A stretch of DNA of 6,578 bases, from NCBI GenBank assembly GCA_003224195.1, contig QHYP01000024.1:1-6578 (forward strand). The letters are read 5' to 3'. Below the pieces are notes generated by a model. The model was not told the origin of the DNA, ran no database searches, and was given only the letters and a program-made list of their open reading frames with translations. This document shows positions 1 to 6,578 of this stretch, piece after piece (position 1 is the stretch's first letter; every line of letters starts with the position of its first letter). Origin of the DNA: Acidobacteriota bacterium (lineage in GTDB: Bacteria; Acidobacteriota; Terriglobia; Acidiferrales; UBA7541). Both the position numbers and the translations under genes were made by a program.

Positions 1-1043
1 ATCGCATCTGTGCGGTCCGCGGGACGGACACTGAGTTTGTGAATCGAATGAACGCGGCCGTGCGGACGTACACGGTGGCGAGCGCGCGGCCCGGCCTACA
101 ATTTCCGCTCTTCCGTCTTGCGCGTGTCATGAAGGGATTTCGGCCGCACATCGTTCACACACGTAATTTCGGTTCGCTTGAAGCGATTCCCGCCGCCCGG
201 ATGGCCCGGGTTCCAGTTGCCATCCACAGCGAACACGGATACGAACTGGAAACCCTCGGGGGTCTCCCTCTCCGGCGCCGGCTGTTCTGCGGCGGTTGTT
301 ACGCGATGGCCGACGCGGTCTTCACCGTGACGCGGGACTTGCGGGACTATCATTCCAGGCAATCCTGGCGCTCTGCTCACAAATTTCGTCTGATTCATAA
401 CGGCGTGAATACGGAGCGGTTTTTCCCGTGTCCCGAGCGCTCCAGGCAAATCCGGCAGGAGCTTGGCATACCGGCAGGGCGCGTCGTGATCGGCAGCGTG
501 GGACGCTTGGTGCCGATCAAAGATCACGGCACACTTCTGCGGGCTGCGGAAACCCTGGTGCGCCGCGGCAAAGACGTGCATGTGCTCATTGTGGGATCGG
601 GACCCGAACTGGCGAAGCTGCAGACTTCTGCCCAAGCATCGGCGAACCTGGCGGGCCGCGTGACATTCCCGGGCGAGTCAGACCGCGTGGCCGAATTGCT
701 GAACGCGATCGATGTTTTCGTTCTCACATCCATCTGCGAGGGGATGTCGAACACCATCCTCGAGGCGATGGCAAGCGGGCTCCCCGCAGTTGTGACGCGC
801 GCTGGCGGGAATCCAGAGCTTGTTGAAGAGGGCCGGAGCGGCTGGCTGTTCTCGCCGCGCGACACCGAAGCGCTGGAGCAGCATCTCCTCCGCTTGATAG
901 ACGACACTGAGCTGCGGCAGCGCGTTGGCGAGGCGGCGCGGGCGCGAGCCTGCGAACACTTCAGTCTTGAGGGAATGGTACAGCGCTATCGCGATTTGTA
1001 CTTGGAGTTCGCGGCGCGCCGCGGCTTGCGGAAGGGTGGTTAG
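1..1043 (+). CDS. GT4-family glycosyltransferase, 5'-truncated by window edge (exosortase-associated sugar transferase type)
   Basis: Predicted cytoplasmic or membrane-associated GT-B glycosyltransferase that adds a sugar from a nucleotide donor to a growing glycan. The frame is open to the left edge (first full codon at nt 3), and residues before the GTG at nt 39 read on naturally, so the true start lies upstream and GTG 39 is probably internal. 346 residues are visible; relatives have roughly 370-380, so about 30 N-terminal residues are missing. Counting from nt 3: an N-domain motif HTRN (residues 52-55) followed by HSEHG, typical of the PEP-CTERM/exosortase-associated sugar transferase group; the linker into the C-domain with GSVGRL and the donor-phosphate residues R168 and K173; and the GT4 EX7E motif (E246 and E254) followed by ASGLPAV. 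It ends with TAG 8 bp before the amidotransferase start, which suggests cotranscription. The GT4 assignment is secure; sugar specificity cannot be read. Confidence 0.9.
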   Translation, partial: RICAVRGTDTEFVNRMNAAVRTYTVASARPGLQFPLFRLARVMKGFRPHIVHTRNFGSLEAIPAARMARVPVAIHSEHGYELETLGGLPLRRRLFCGGCYAMADAVFTVTRDLRDYHSRQSWRSAHKFRLIHNGVNTERFFPCPERSRQIRQELGIPAGRVVIGSVGRLVPIKDHGTLLRAAETLVRRGKDVHVLIVGSGPELAKLQTSAQASANLAGRVTFPGESDRVAELLNAIDVFVLTSICEGMSNTILEAMASGLPAVVTRAGGNPELVEEGRSGWLFSPRDTEALEQHLLRLIDDTELRQRVGEAARARACEHFSLEGMVQRYRDLYLEFAARRGLRKGG

Positions 1044-1051
1044 AAACCGCC

Positions 1052-2929
1052 ATGTGCGGAATTTGCGGAATTTTCGAATACGATCGCCGGGCCGACATTC
1101 CCGGCGAAATGGTCCACCGGATGAATCAGACCATGATTCATCGCGGCCCGGACGACGGCGGAGTGTTTGTTGGACCGGGCATCGGGCTGGGGCATCGGCG
1201 GCTGAGCATCATCGACTTGGCGGGTGGGCATCAGCCGATGTCGAATGAAGACGGTACGATCTGGGTCCTACTCAATGGGGAAATCTACAACTATCCGGAG
1301 CTGCGCTCGGAGTTGCTCGGGCGCGGCCACAAGTTCACGACGAAATCCGACACTGAGGCGATCGTTCATCTCTATGAAGATTTTGCGGAAGGGTGCTTTG
1401 CGAAGCTTCGCGGGATGTTCTCCATCGCGCTATGGGACTCGCGGAACCGCAAGCTGGTGCTGGCGCGCGACCGCGTGGGAAAGAAGCCGCTGTTTTATGC
1501 GGCGGATAACAGGCGCATCCTTTTTGGCTCTGAACTCAAGGCACTTCTCGCGGGCGATTCCCTGGCTCGCGAGATCGATGAGCAGGCGCTGTCGGATTAT
1601 TTCTCTTTCGGCTACATCCCCACGCCGAAAACGATCTACCGGACAGTCCGCAAAGTCATGCCCGGACACTATCTTGTTGCTTCGGCAAACGGGATTCGGG
1701 AAACCTGCTACTGGGATCTTTCTTTTGCCCGGGTCGAGGAGCGGAGCGAGGCCGAGTGGTGCGAGCGCATCCGCCATGAGCTGTGCGAGGCCACGCGCGT
1801 CCGACTGATGAGCGATGTGCCGCTGGGCGCGTTTCTGAGCGGGGGGATCGATTCCTCTTCCGTTGTGGCGATGATGAGCCATCTGATGAAGCGTGCAGTG
1901 ACCACATGCTCGATCGGTTTCCAAGAAGAGAAGTACAACGAGGCAGAATACGCGCGGCAGGTCTCGCAGCTTTTCTCGACCGACCATCACGAGCAAATCG
2001 TCCAACCGAACGCTGTCGAGATCGTGGACAAGCTCGCGTGGCACTACGACGAGCCGTTCGCGGACTCCTCAGCGATCCCCACCTACTACGTATCCAAAAT
2101 TGCGCGCGGGCAGGTGACCGTGGCGCTGGGCGGGGACGGGGGAGATGAAAGCTTTGCCGGCTACCGGCGCTACAAGCTCGATTACTACGAGAATCGCCTG
2201 CGGAGGCATGTGCCTACAGCGCTGCGCCGCACACTCTTCGGTCCACTGGGCCGGTGGTATCCCGCGCTGGCGTGGGCGCCGCGCGTATTTCGAGCTAGAG
2301 CTACCTTCCAAAGCCTGTCGCATTCGCCGCTCGAAGGCTACTTCCATTCGATTTCCTATTTCCGGCCGGATGATAAGGCGCGCCTGTTCACGACGGATTT
2401 TCGTGACCGGCTCGGAGACTACGATTCGCTTAGCGTTTTTCGTCAATACTACGATCGCGCGGATACGGACGACTTGCTCTCCAAGATTCAATACGTGGAC
2501 GTAAAAACCTATCTCACCGACGACATTCTGACTAAGGTGGATCGCGCGAGCATGGCGGTTTCGCTCGAGGTCCGCGCCCCGATGCTTGATCACAAATTCA
2601 TGGAGTGCGTCGCGTCCATGCCCAGCAGTCTGAAGCTGCGCAACGGGACGGGAAAATACATTTTGAAGAAGGCGTTCGAACCCATTTTGCCGGCCGAGAT
2701 TCTCTACCGGGCTAAGCAAGGCTTCGCCATCCCGCTCGGTCAGTGGTTCAAACGCGAGCTGAAAGGGATGGCCGAAGAAATCATCCTCGAAACCGACGAC
2801 GGGATTTTGGACAAGCGTTTCTTGAAGAAAATATGGGACCAGCATCAAAAAGGATATTACGACCGGTCGGCGCTGCTCTGGGCCACGCTGATGTTTCGCA
2901 AGTGGCGTCAGACGTTTCGCGCCCTGTAG
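1052..2929 (+). CDS. AsnB-like glutamine-dependent amidotransferase (XrtA/PEP-CTERM system type)
   Basis: A 625-residue class II glutamine amidotransferase fused to an asparagine-synthetase-type ATP pyrophosphatase. By family knowledge it hydrolyses glutamine, channels ammonia and amidates an AMP-activated carboxylate. The N-terminal glutaminase domain (about residues 1-213) is intact: Cys2 nucleophile after Met removal (MCGICGI), HRGPDD at 30-35, R49/R50, NGEIYNY at 75-81 and SDTE just after. The synthetase domain (about 240-600) has the PP-loop SGGIDSSS at 263-270, GGDGGDE at 360-366, a VDRASMA...EVRAPMLD segment, and K555 in KQGF. ATG 1052 must be the start because Cys must be residue 2. 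There is no strong ribosome-binding site close to it, so translation is probably coupled to the glycosyltransferase ending 8 bp upstream. It resembles the amidotransferase recurring in exosortase A EPS loci. A housekeeping asparagine synthetase is possible but less likely here. The true acceptor, free aspartate or a sugar acid in the polymer, is unknown. Confidence 0.93.
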   Translation: MCGICGIFEYDRRADIPGEMVHRMNQTMIHRGPDDGGVFVGPGIGLGHRRLSIIDLAGGHQPMSNEDGTIWVLLNGEIYNYPELRSELLGRGHKFTTKSDTEAIVHLYEDFAEGCFAKLRGMFSIALWDSRNRKLVLARDRVGKKPLFYAADNRRILFGSELKALLAGDSLAREIDEQALSDYFSFGYIPTPKTIYRTVRKVMPGHYLVASANGIRETCYWDLSFARVEERSEAEWCERIRHELCEATRVRLMSDVPLGAFLSGGIDSSSVVAMMSHLMKRAVTTCSIGFQEEKYNEAEYARQVSQLFSTDHHEQIVQPNAVEIVDKLAWHYDEPFADSSAIPTYYVSKIARGQVTVALGGDGGDESFAGYRRYKLDYYENRLRRHVPTALRRTLFGPLGRWYPALAWAPRVFRARATFQSLSHSPLEGYFHSISYFRPDDKARLFTTDFRDRLGDYDSLSVFRQYYDRADTDDLLSKIQYVDVKTYLTDDILTKVDRASMAVSLEVRAPMLDHKFMECVASMPSSLKLRNGTGKYILKKAFEPILPAEILYRAKQGFAIPLGQWFKRELKGMAEEIILETDDGILDKRFLKKIWDQHQKGYYDRSALLWATLMFRKWRQTFRAL

Positions 2930-2931
2930 GA
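2928..2931 (+). promoter_or_regulatory. Weak ribosome-binding site of the divergent synthetase-like gene
   Basis: AGGA, sharing two bases with the TAG stop of the upstream amidotransferase, sits 4 nt before ATG 2936. The spacing is short, so re-initiation by ribosomes finishing the upstream gene probably contributes. Confidence 0.4.
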
Positions 2932-2935
2932 CGAT

Positions 2936-4822
2936 ATGAGCGGAATCTGCGGAATTTGTGAGGCGGGACGCGAACTGGGTGCCAGTTCCCTGGCACCCAT
3001 GCTCGATGGGCTGGCTCTGCCGGGCGAGTCCGCACGGGACGCCTGCGGTGGGAATTCGATCGCCCTCGGTGTGGCCCAACGCTGGGATTTCCAGCAGGTA
3101 GCCGCTGTGAATGGCATCACCGTGGCCGCGGATGCCGATCTCGTGGATTTTTCTGGGGCGGCCGAAGCACTGTCGATGACGGCGACCGCGGCCGCTACCA
3201 TGCCCGTCGCCGAACTGATCGCCAGGCTCTATCTGGTGCGCGGCGAGGAATTTCTGAAGCTGTTGCATGGCGGGTTCGCACTCGCGCTCTGGGACGACAG
3301 GGCTAGGCGGTTACTTTTGGCGATCGACCGCATGGGCATCCGCGGCCTTTATTTTCGGCGTGAAGATGACCGGCTGCTTTTTGCTTCGCGTGCAAGCGCA
3401 ATTCGAGCGGTGCAGCATGGTCCCGTGGAGGTGAATCCCGCCGCAGTACTCCAATTTCTGTTGTTTTCCGCCGTGCCGGCGCCTCTCGCAATCGACCGCG
3501 GACTGGAGAAACTCGAGCCGGGAACGCTGGTCGCCTTTGAACACGGAACTCTTTTTCGGCAGCGATATTGGGATCTCGAGTACCCGGAGAACAAAGACCG
3601 GAGCGTGGCGCACTGGTCGGGCGAGTTGCGCGAGGGGATGCGAACGGCCGTGCATCATCACCTCGAGGGTTGCAGCCAGCAGGACACGGGCTGTTACCTG
3701 AGCGGGGGGACCGACAGCAGTTCAGTGGTTGCCTTCGTGAGCGAAAAACACCGGCCGGCGCAGTCTTTTTCGATTGCTTTTGAAGAGGCAGGTTTCAGCG
3801 AAATCGAATTTGCGCGGACCACAGTGAGGCGCTTTCAGACCAACCATCACGAGAAGCGGCTCACTCCTCAAGACGCCACGGGCGCCCTTGAGAAGATAAT
3901 TGCGTATTATGACGAGCCGTTCGCCAACTCTTCCACAGTCGGCTCGTACCACTGTGCCCTGCTAGCGCAACAAAGCGGCGTGGGCACACTGCTGGCTGGA
4001 GACGGCGGCGATGAGCTCTTCGGCGGAAACGCGCGATATGCGCAGGACAAGTACTTTGCGATTTATCACTTGCTGCCGGACTGGTTGCGCCGGCGCGTGG
4101 TCGAGCCGATCGTCGGCCTTCTGCCGCTGAATGAAAGCAAGCTGAGCCTTCCTCGCAAATACGTTCGCCGCGCGAATATTCCGAATCCCCGACGCATCCT
4201 GTCCTATGGATTCTTCCTTAGTTTGCCGCCGCAGGAAATCTTTGAAGCCGACTTCCTGCAACAGGTCGGCCCGGAGAGTTGGCTCGCGATCCCGGAAGCG
4301 CATTTCTCTCATGCGAAGGCTTCCAGCGAGCTGAACCGCATCCTTTATCTCGATATGAAGATGACGCTCGCGGACAACGACCTGCGGAAGGTATCCGGCA
4401 CCGCGGAACTTGCAGGTGTGCGCGTGCGGTATCCGCTACTCGATGACCGCCTGGCGGAACTCTCTGGGCGAATACCCGCCACGCTCAAGCTGAAAGGATT
4501 TGAAAAGAGGTACATCTTCAAGCGGGCAATGAAGGGCATCCTGCCCGAGAAGGTGCTTTACAAGAAGAAGCACGGATTCGGCGTTCCCGTCGCGCTGTGG
4601 CTGCTGCAAGACCGCCGCATGCGGGAACTCACGCAGGATCTGATGCACGACTCGCGGACGCGCCAGCGCGGCTATTTCTGTACAGGTTTTTTCGACCGGC
4701 TAACGAGTTTGCACAAGGAGCAGCCGAATTATTACGGCGAGATTGTCTGGTATGTGCTGGCGCTCGAGCTTTGGCATCGTCAGCATCTGGAGCGAATCCG
4801 GGAGACAGTCGATGCGACCTGA
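2936..4822 (+). CDS. Divergent asparagine synthetase-like protein with inactive glutaminase domain
   Basis: A 628-residue protein with the same two-domain plan as its upstream neighbour but strongly diverged. Seen: the second residue is Ser, not Cys (MSGICGI), removing the glutaminase nucleophile. The HRGPDD block is absent, and the place of NGEIYNY is taken by ADADLVDF (65-72). The fold-defining stretch GGFALALWD and the later DRMGIRGLYF remain, so the domain is retained as a structure. The synthetase domain keeps SGGTDSSS (256-263), AGDGGDELFGG (D356-E360) and K545 in KKHGF, so ATP binding and adenylation look possible. The usual VDRxSMA...EVRxPxLD segment is replaced by an ELAG-containing version ending in VRYPLLDD. 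Known relatives lacking the nucleophile (beta-lactam synthetase, lasso-peptide cyclase) use the synthetase half without glutamine. Inference: ammonia-dependent amidation, another adenylation-based coupling to the polymer, or a partner of the intact paralogue. ATG 2936 follows AGGA by 4 nt and starts 6 bp after the previous stop. Confidence 0.88.
   Translation: MSGICGICEAGRELGASSLAPMLDGLALPGESARDACGGNSIALGVAQRWDFQQVAAVNGITVAADADLVDFSGAAEALSMTATAAATMPVAELIARLYLVRGEEFLKLLHGGFALALWDDRARRLLLAIDRMGIRGLYFRREDDRLLFASRASAIRAVQHGPVEVNPAAVLQFLLFSAVPAPLAIDRGLEKLEPGTLVAFEHGTLFRQRYWDLEYPENKDRSVAHWSGELREGMRTAVHHHLEGCSQQDTGCYLSGGTDSSSVVAFVSEKHRPAQSFSIAFEEAGFSEIEFARTTVRRFQTNHHEKRLTPQDATGALEKIIAYYDEPFANSSTVGSYHCALLAQQSGVGTLLAGDGGDELFGGNARYAQDKYFAIYHLLPDWLRRRVVEPIVGLLPLNESKLSLPRKYVRRANIPNPRRILSYGFFLSLPPQEIFEADFLQQVGPESWLAIPEAHFSHAKASSELNRILYLDMKMTLADNDLRKVSGTAELAGVRVRYPLLDDRLAELSGRIPATLKLKGFEKRYIFKRAMKGILPEKVLYKKKHGFGVPVALWLLQDRRMRELTQDLMHDSRTRQRGYFCTGFFDRLTSLHKEQPNYYGEIVWYVLALELWHRQHLERIRETVDAT
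2976..2999 (+). repeat. Perfect 10-bp inverted repeat with 4-nt loop inside the coding region
   Basis: TGGGTGCCAG (2976-2985) and its exact reverse complement CTGGCACCCA (2990-2999) flank the loop TTCC. The hairpin starts 40 nt downstream of ATG 2936 and is read as residues 14-22 of the divergent synthetase-like protein. It is GC-rich and would be stable in mRNA. No U-run follows, so it is not an intrinsic terminator. It may slow early elongation, or be a chance or remnant palindrome; no function is shown. Confidence 0.6.
4800..4804 (+). promoter_or_regulatory. Ribosome-binding site of the deacetylase gene
   Basis: GGGAG lies 7 nt before ATG 4812, inside the last codons of the preceding synthetase-like gene. 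It is the main reason for choosing this start over the TTG at 4743, and it implies translation coupled to termination at 4822. Confidence 0.6.
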
Positions 4823-5993
4823 GACCACAGCCAGTTGCGGCAAATTGGCTCGGGGAGCCGACACCGGGATGTGGGTTTCCGGCGGATTCAGGGATACGTG
4901 TCGCCGCGCTCTGGCCGCTGGCCTTTACCACACGCGTTTGCTGCAGGTTGCGCGGCGGTTCGAGGGCACACATGAGCTGTGCTCTGTTCCCGGCGCGCGT
5001 TGGCCGCGGTTGCGGCGATTCGCTGGACCAAAATTCGGCATTCTCTGCTATCACCGCGTAGGCACGGAGGGTGTCCCGCTGTTTTCGCGACTTTCCCGGA
5101 ACGTCTTCGAGACGCAAATGCGCTACATCCGAGAACACTACCGCGTTGTTTCGCTCGGGCAGCTCTGCCGTGAACTGCAGGAGGGGCACGCGGTTCCACC
5201 GACCCTTGCCGTCACCTTCGACGACGGGTACCGAGATCTCTACACGTACGCGCTCCCGGTGCTCCAGAAGTATCAAATTCCCGCAACGGTTTATTTGATA
5301 GGACGCTGCATGGAGACAGGTGAAGCACCCTGGTACGACCGTGTCTTTGCGGCAGTGGAAGCGGCACCTGGAGCCTGGCTCGAGATGGAATTGGATGGCC
5401 CTCGCCGTCTCGAATTGTCCTCCCCGGCGACACGTCTTCGGGCGGCTTGGGAAATCGTCTGCTATCTTCGGTCCGTTTCAGATAGTTGGCGTCGCGAATG
5501 GTTTGCCGGGTTCGAACAGCGCATGAAGCCACCGGCTGAAAAGTTGGAAAACCGCATGCTGAATTGGGAGCAGGAGCGGGGGGGCGTTTCGTTCGGGGCG
5601 CACACCATGACGCATCCCGTCGTCAGCCGGCTTGAGCCCGAAGCATTCGGCAAAGAACTCTTGGAATCGAAACGGCTCCTTGAAAACGGCCTGGGCGCTT
5701 GCATGGCGGATTTCGCCTACCCGTTCGGCAAGCTCGAAGACTGCGGATTTGCCGCCGAGGAATTTCTGAAGAGTTGTGGTTATCGTTCGGCGGTCACGAC
5801 AATAGATTGTTTCAACGCAGCAGACACGGATCGTTTGCGATTGCGCCGCCTGCAGATCGATGAAAACTGGTCCACAACGGACTTTGCCTTCCATTTAAGC
5901 CGGCTGTTTTTTCAGCCTTCGGGCGATCTGGCTGCTTTCTCTTCGGGAGGCTCGACGAGCGGGGAGTCGCACGCGGGAAGTGTAGGAGTCTAG
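4812..5993 (+). CDS. Polysaccharide deacetylase (NodB/CE4 family)
   Basis: Predicted metal-dependent carbohydrate esterase 4 removing N- or O-acetyl groups from a polysaccharide or its lipid-linked precursor; 393 residues from ATG 4812. That start is chosen over the longer TTG 4743 frame because it has GGGAG 7 nt upstream and overlaps the previous gene by only 11 bp, a normal coupled arrangement. Motifs: YHRVG around residues 80-84 (common opening of YHRV-type deacetylases); VTFDDGYRD at 134-142 with catalytic Asp137 and metal-binding Asp138; HTMTH at 264-268 providing the two metal-binding histidines; YPFGK at 303-307 as the substrate-groove motif. The key residues expected for activity are therefore present. 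Residues 1-75 are basic and lack a clear cleavable signal peptide, suggesting cytoplasmic or membrane-surface action. The loop before HTMTH looks short. The ATG at 4869 is a possible alternative start. The style resembles acidobacterial homologues (inference). Confidence 0.9.
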   Translation: MRPETTASCGKLARGADTGMWVSGGFRDTCRRALAAGLYHTRLLQVARRFEGTHELCSVPGARWPRLRRFAGPKFGILCYHRVGTEGVPLFSRLSRNVFETQMRYIREHYRVVSLGQLCRELQEGHAVPPTLAVTFDDGYRDLYTYALPVLQKYQIPATVYLIGRCMETGEAPWYDRVFAAVEAAPGAWLEMELDGPRRLELSSPATRLRAAWEIVCYLRSVSDSWRREWFAGFEQRMKPPAEKLENRMLNWEQERGGVSFGAHTMTHPVVSRLEPEAFGKELLESKRLLENGLGACMADFAYPFGKLEDCGFAAEEFLKSCGYRSAVTTIDCFNAADTDRLRLRRLQIDENWSTTDFAFHLSRLFFQPSGDLAAFSSGGSTSGESHAGSVGV

Positions 5994-5996
5994 AGG
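5992..5996 (+). promoter_or_regulatory. Ribosome-binding site of the ligase-like gene, overlapping the deacetylase stop codon
   Basis: AGAGG ends 6 nt before ATG 6003 and shares two bases with the TAG stop (5991-5993) of the deacetylase. A second AGGAG at 5984-5988 is 14 nt away, which is too far for a good site. Confidence 0.55.
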
Positions 5997-6002
5997 CCCG
6001 GA

Positions 6003-6578
6003 ATGCGCGATTTCATCGTCATCGTGATCCTACTCGGCGCGGTTCCTATTTGCTTGGTGAGACCCTATTTCGGAATTTTGATGTGGTTTTGGGTTACCTA
6101 CTTCAATCCTCATCGGTTTGCCTGGAGTTATGCGTACACGTTTCCAGCTGCGCTCGTTGTGGCCGTGCCAACTTTGGTGGGTACGGTCTTCGCGAAGAAG
6201 TCGCTACGCGCTCTCTTAACAGCGGAAAGTCTGTTGCTCATTGCTCTTTGGCTCTGGTTCGGCGTCACCTACATTCACGCCCAGGACATTCCGCTGTTCG
6301 CTGGCAACATGAAGGACGCAGACTACGAAATGGGTCACATCAGCAAAATCTTGCTGATGACTTTTGTGATGACGCTCGTCATCAATTCCAAAGAACGTCT
6401 CAAGAACATCTTGCTCGTGACCGCGGGAAGCCTTGGCATGCTCGCGTTAAAGAGCAGCCAGTTCGGGTTGCGTATGGGGGGCGCGCGCGTTTTTGGTCCG
6501 CCGGATTCATTCTTGTCGGACAACAACGCCTACGGACTGGCACTCAACATGGCGTTGCCGCTGCTTTTTTTCCTCGTG
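6003..6578 (+). CDS. O-antigen/O-glycosylation ligase-like membrane protein, 3'-truncated (exosortase A-associated type)
   Basis: An open frame of 192 codons runs from ATG 6003 to the right edge without a stop. It is a very hydrophobic polytopic inner-membrane protein with about six membrane segments visible (roughly residues 3-20, 22-36, 44-63, 71-91, 112-128 and 177-192). The opening MRDFIVIVILLGAVP, then RPYFGILMWFW, NPHRFAW and, near the end, VFGPPDSFLSDNNA (163-176), match the pattern I associate with the putative O-glycosylation ligase of exosortase A systems. The Wzy_C (O-antigen ligase) region would lie beyond the window. Such proteins transfer or polymerise lipid-linked glycan at the periplasmic face. 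AGAGG 6 nt before the ATG, overlapping the preceding gene's stop, supports this start. Base composition is visibly lower in GC than upstream (about 52% and 42% in its first two 60-base lines), which can simply reflect membrane-protein codons. A Wzy polymerase is the main alternative. Confidence 0.85.
   Translation, partial: MRDFIVIVILLGAVPICLVRPYFGILMWFWVTYFNPHRFAWSYAYTFPAALVVAVPTLVGTVFAKKSLRALLTAESLLLIALWLWFGVTYIHAQDIPLFAGNMKDADYEMGHISKILLMTFVMTLVINSKERLKNILLVTAGSLGMLALKSSQFGLRMGGARVFGPPDSFLSDNNAYGLALNMALPLLFFLV

Noticed and set aside
39..41. GTG at 39 as the true start of the glycosyltransferase
   Set aside because: The frame stays open to nt 3 and the protein is about 30 residues short of its family, so the gene almost certainly begins before the window.
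96..635. Minus-strand open frame of 179 codons opposite the glycosyltransferase
   Set aside because: No recognisable motif, and it is fully covered by a well-supported GT4 coding region.
1056..1075. Short tandem-like repeat of GCGGAATTT at the start of the first AsnB-like gene
   Set aside because: It encodes the repeated residues of the conserved MCGICGI motif, so protein constraint explains it; the same pattern occurs at the second gene.
2069..3268. Long minus-strand open frame (399 codons) crossing the junction of the two AsnB-like genes
   Set aside because: It lies opposite two genes with clear family motifs, its translation shows no recognisable domain, and long antisense frames are common in high-GC DNA.
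4743..4811. TTG 4743 as an upstream start of the deacetylase
   Set aside because: It would overlap the previous gene by 80 bp, uses a rare start codon, and the better placed ATG 4812 has a good ribosome-binding site.
2936..4822. Lasso-peptide cyclase or beta-lactam synthetase identity for the glutaminase-less protein
   Set aside because: No precursor peptide, leader peptidase or antibiotic biosynthesis gene is visible, and the neighbours are all glycan genes; only the loss of the nucleophile is shared.
4629..5276. Minus-strand open frame of 215 codons opposite the synthetase/deacetylase junction
   Set aside because: Low-complexity Arg/Ala/Pro-rich translation typical of a shadow frame; the plus strand carries motif-bearing genes here.
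1..6578. CRISPR arrays, tRNA/rRNA genes, insertion sequences, integrase sites or riboswitches
   Set aside because: No regular repeats, transposase-like frames or structured non-coding spacers were found; coding sequence covers nearly all of the window and intergenic gaps are under 10 bp.

Overview
The window lies entirely inside a tightly packed, plus-strand, five-gene block for surface or exopolysaccharide assembly. The gene combination resembles the EPS loci that accompany the exosortase A (XrtA/PEP-CTERM) system: a GT4 sugar transferase, an AsnB-like amidotransferase, a second divergent AsnB-like protein, a CE4 polysaccharide deacetylase, and the start of an O-antigen-ligase-like membrane protein of the exosortase-associated type. 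No exosortase, PEP-CTERM protein, Wzx, Wza or Wzc gene falls inside the window, so the link to exosortase rests on protein family resemblance recalled from knowledge, not on a visible exosortase gene.

The host is a high-GC, probably Gram-negative bacterium. The deacetylase and the paired amidotransferases look most like versions from Acidobacteriota (Terriglobia-like soil bacteria). This is a judgement from remembered sequence style; no phylogenetic marker gene is present.

Layout: (1) nt 1-1043, glycosyltransferase with its N-terminus cut off by the left edge; (2) nt 1052-2929, complete asparagine-synthetase-like amidotransferase with an intact glutaminase site; (3) nt 2936-4822, a second, strongly diverged paralogue whose glutaminase nucleophile Cys2 is Ser and whose glutamine-binding motifs are gone; (4) nt 4812-5993, NodB-type deacetylase that overlaps gene 3 by 11 bp; (5) nt 6003-6578, O-glycosylation/O-antigen ligase-like polytopic membrane protein cut off by the right edge. 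Gaps are 8, 6, -11 and 9 bp, so one polycistronic message with translational coupling is likely. No promoter or terminator is visible and there is no gene-free stretch longer than 10 bp.

How they may work together (inference): the glycosyltransferase adds a sugar to a lipid-linked repeat unit. The two AsnB-like proteins and the deacetylase decorate it, for example by amidating carboxylates and removing N-acetyl groups. The ligase-like protein then transfers or polymerises the finished glycan at the outer face of the inner membrane. The most interesting element is the pairing of an intact amidotransferase with a paralogue that has lost its glutaminase chemistry but keeps the ATP-binding synthetase core.
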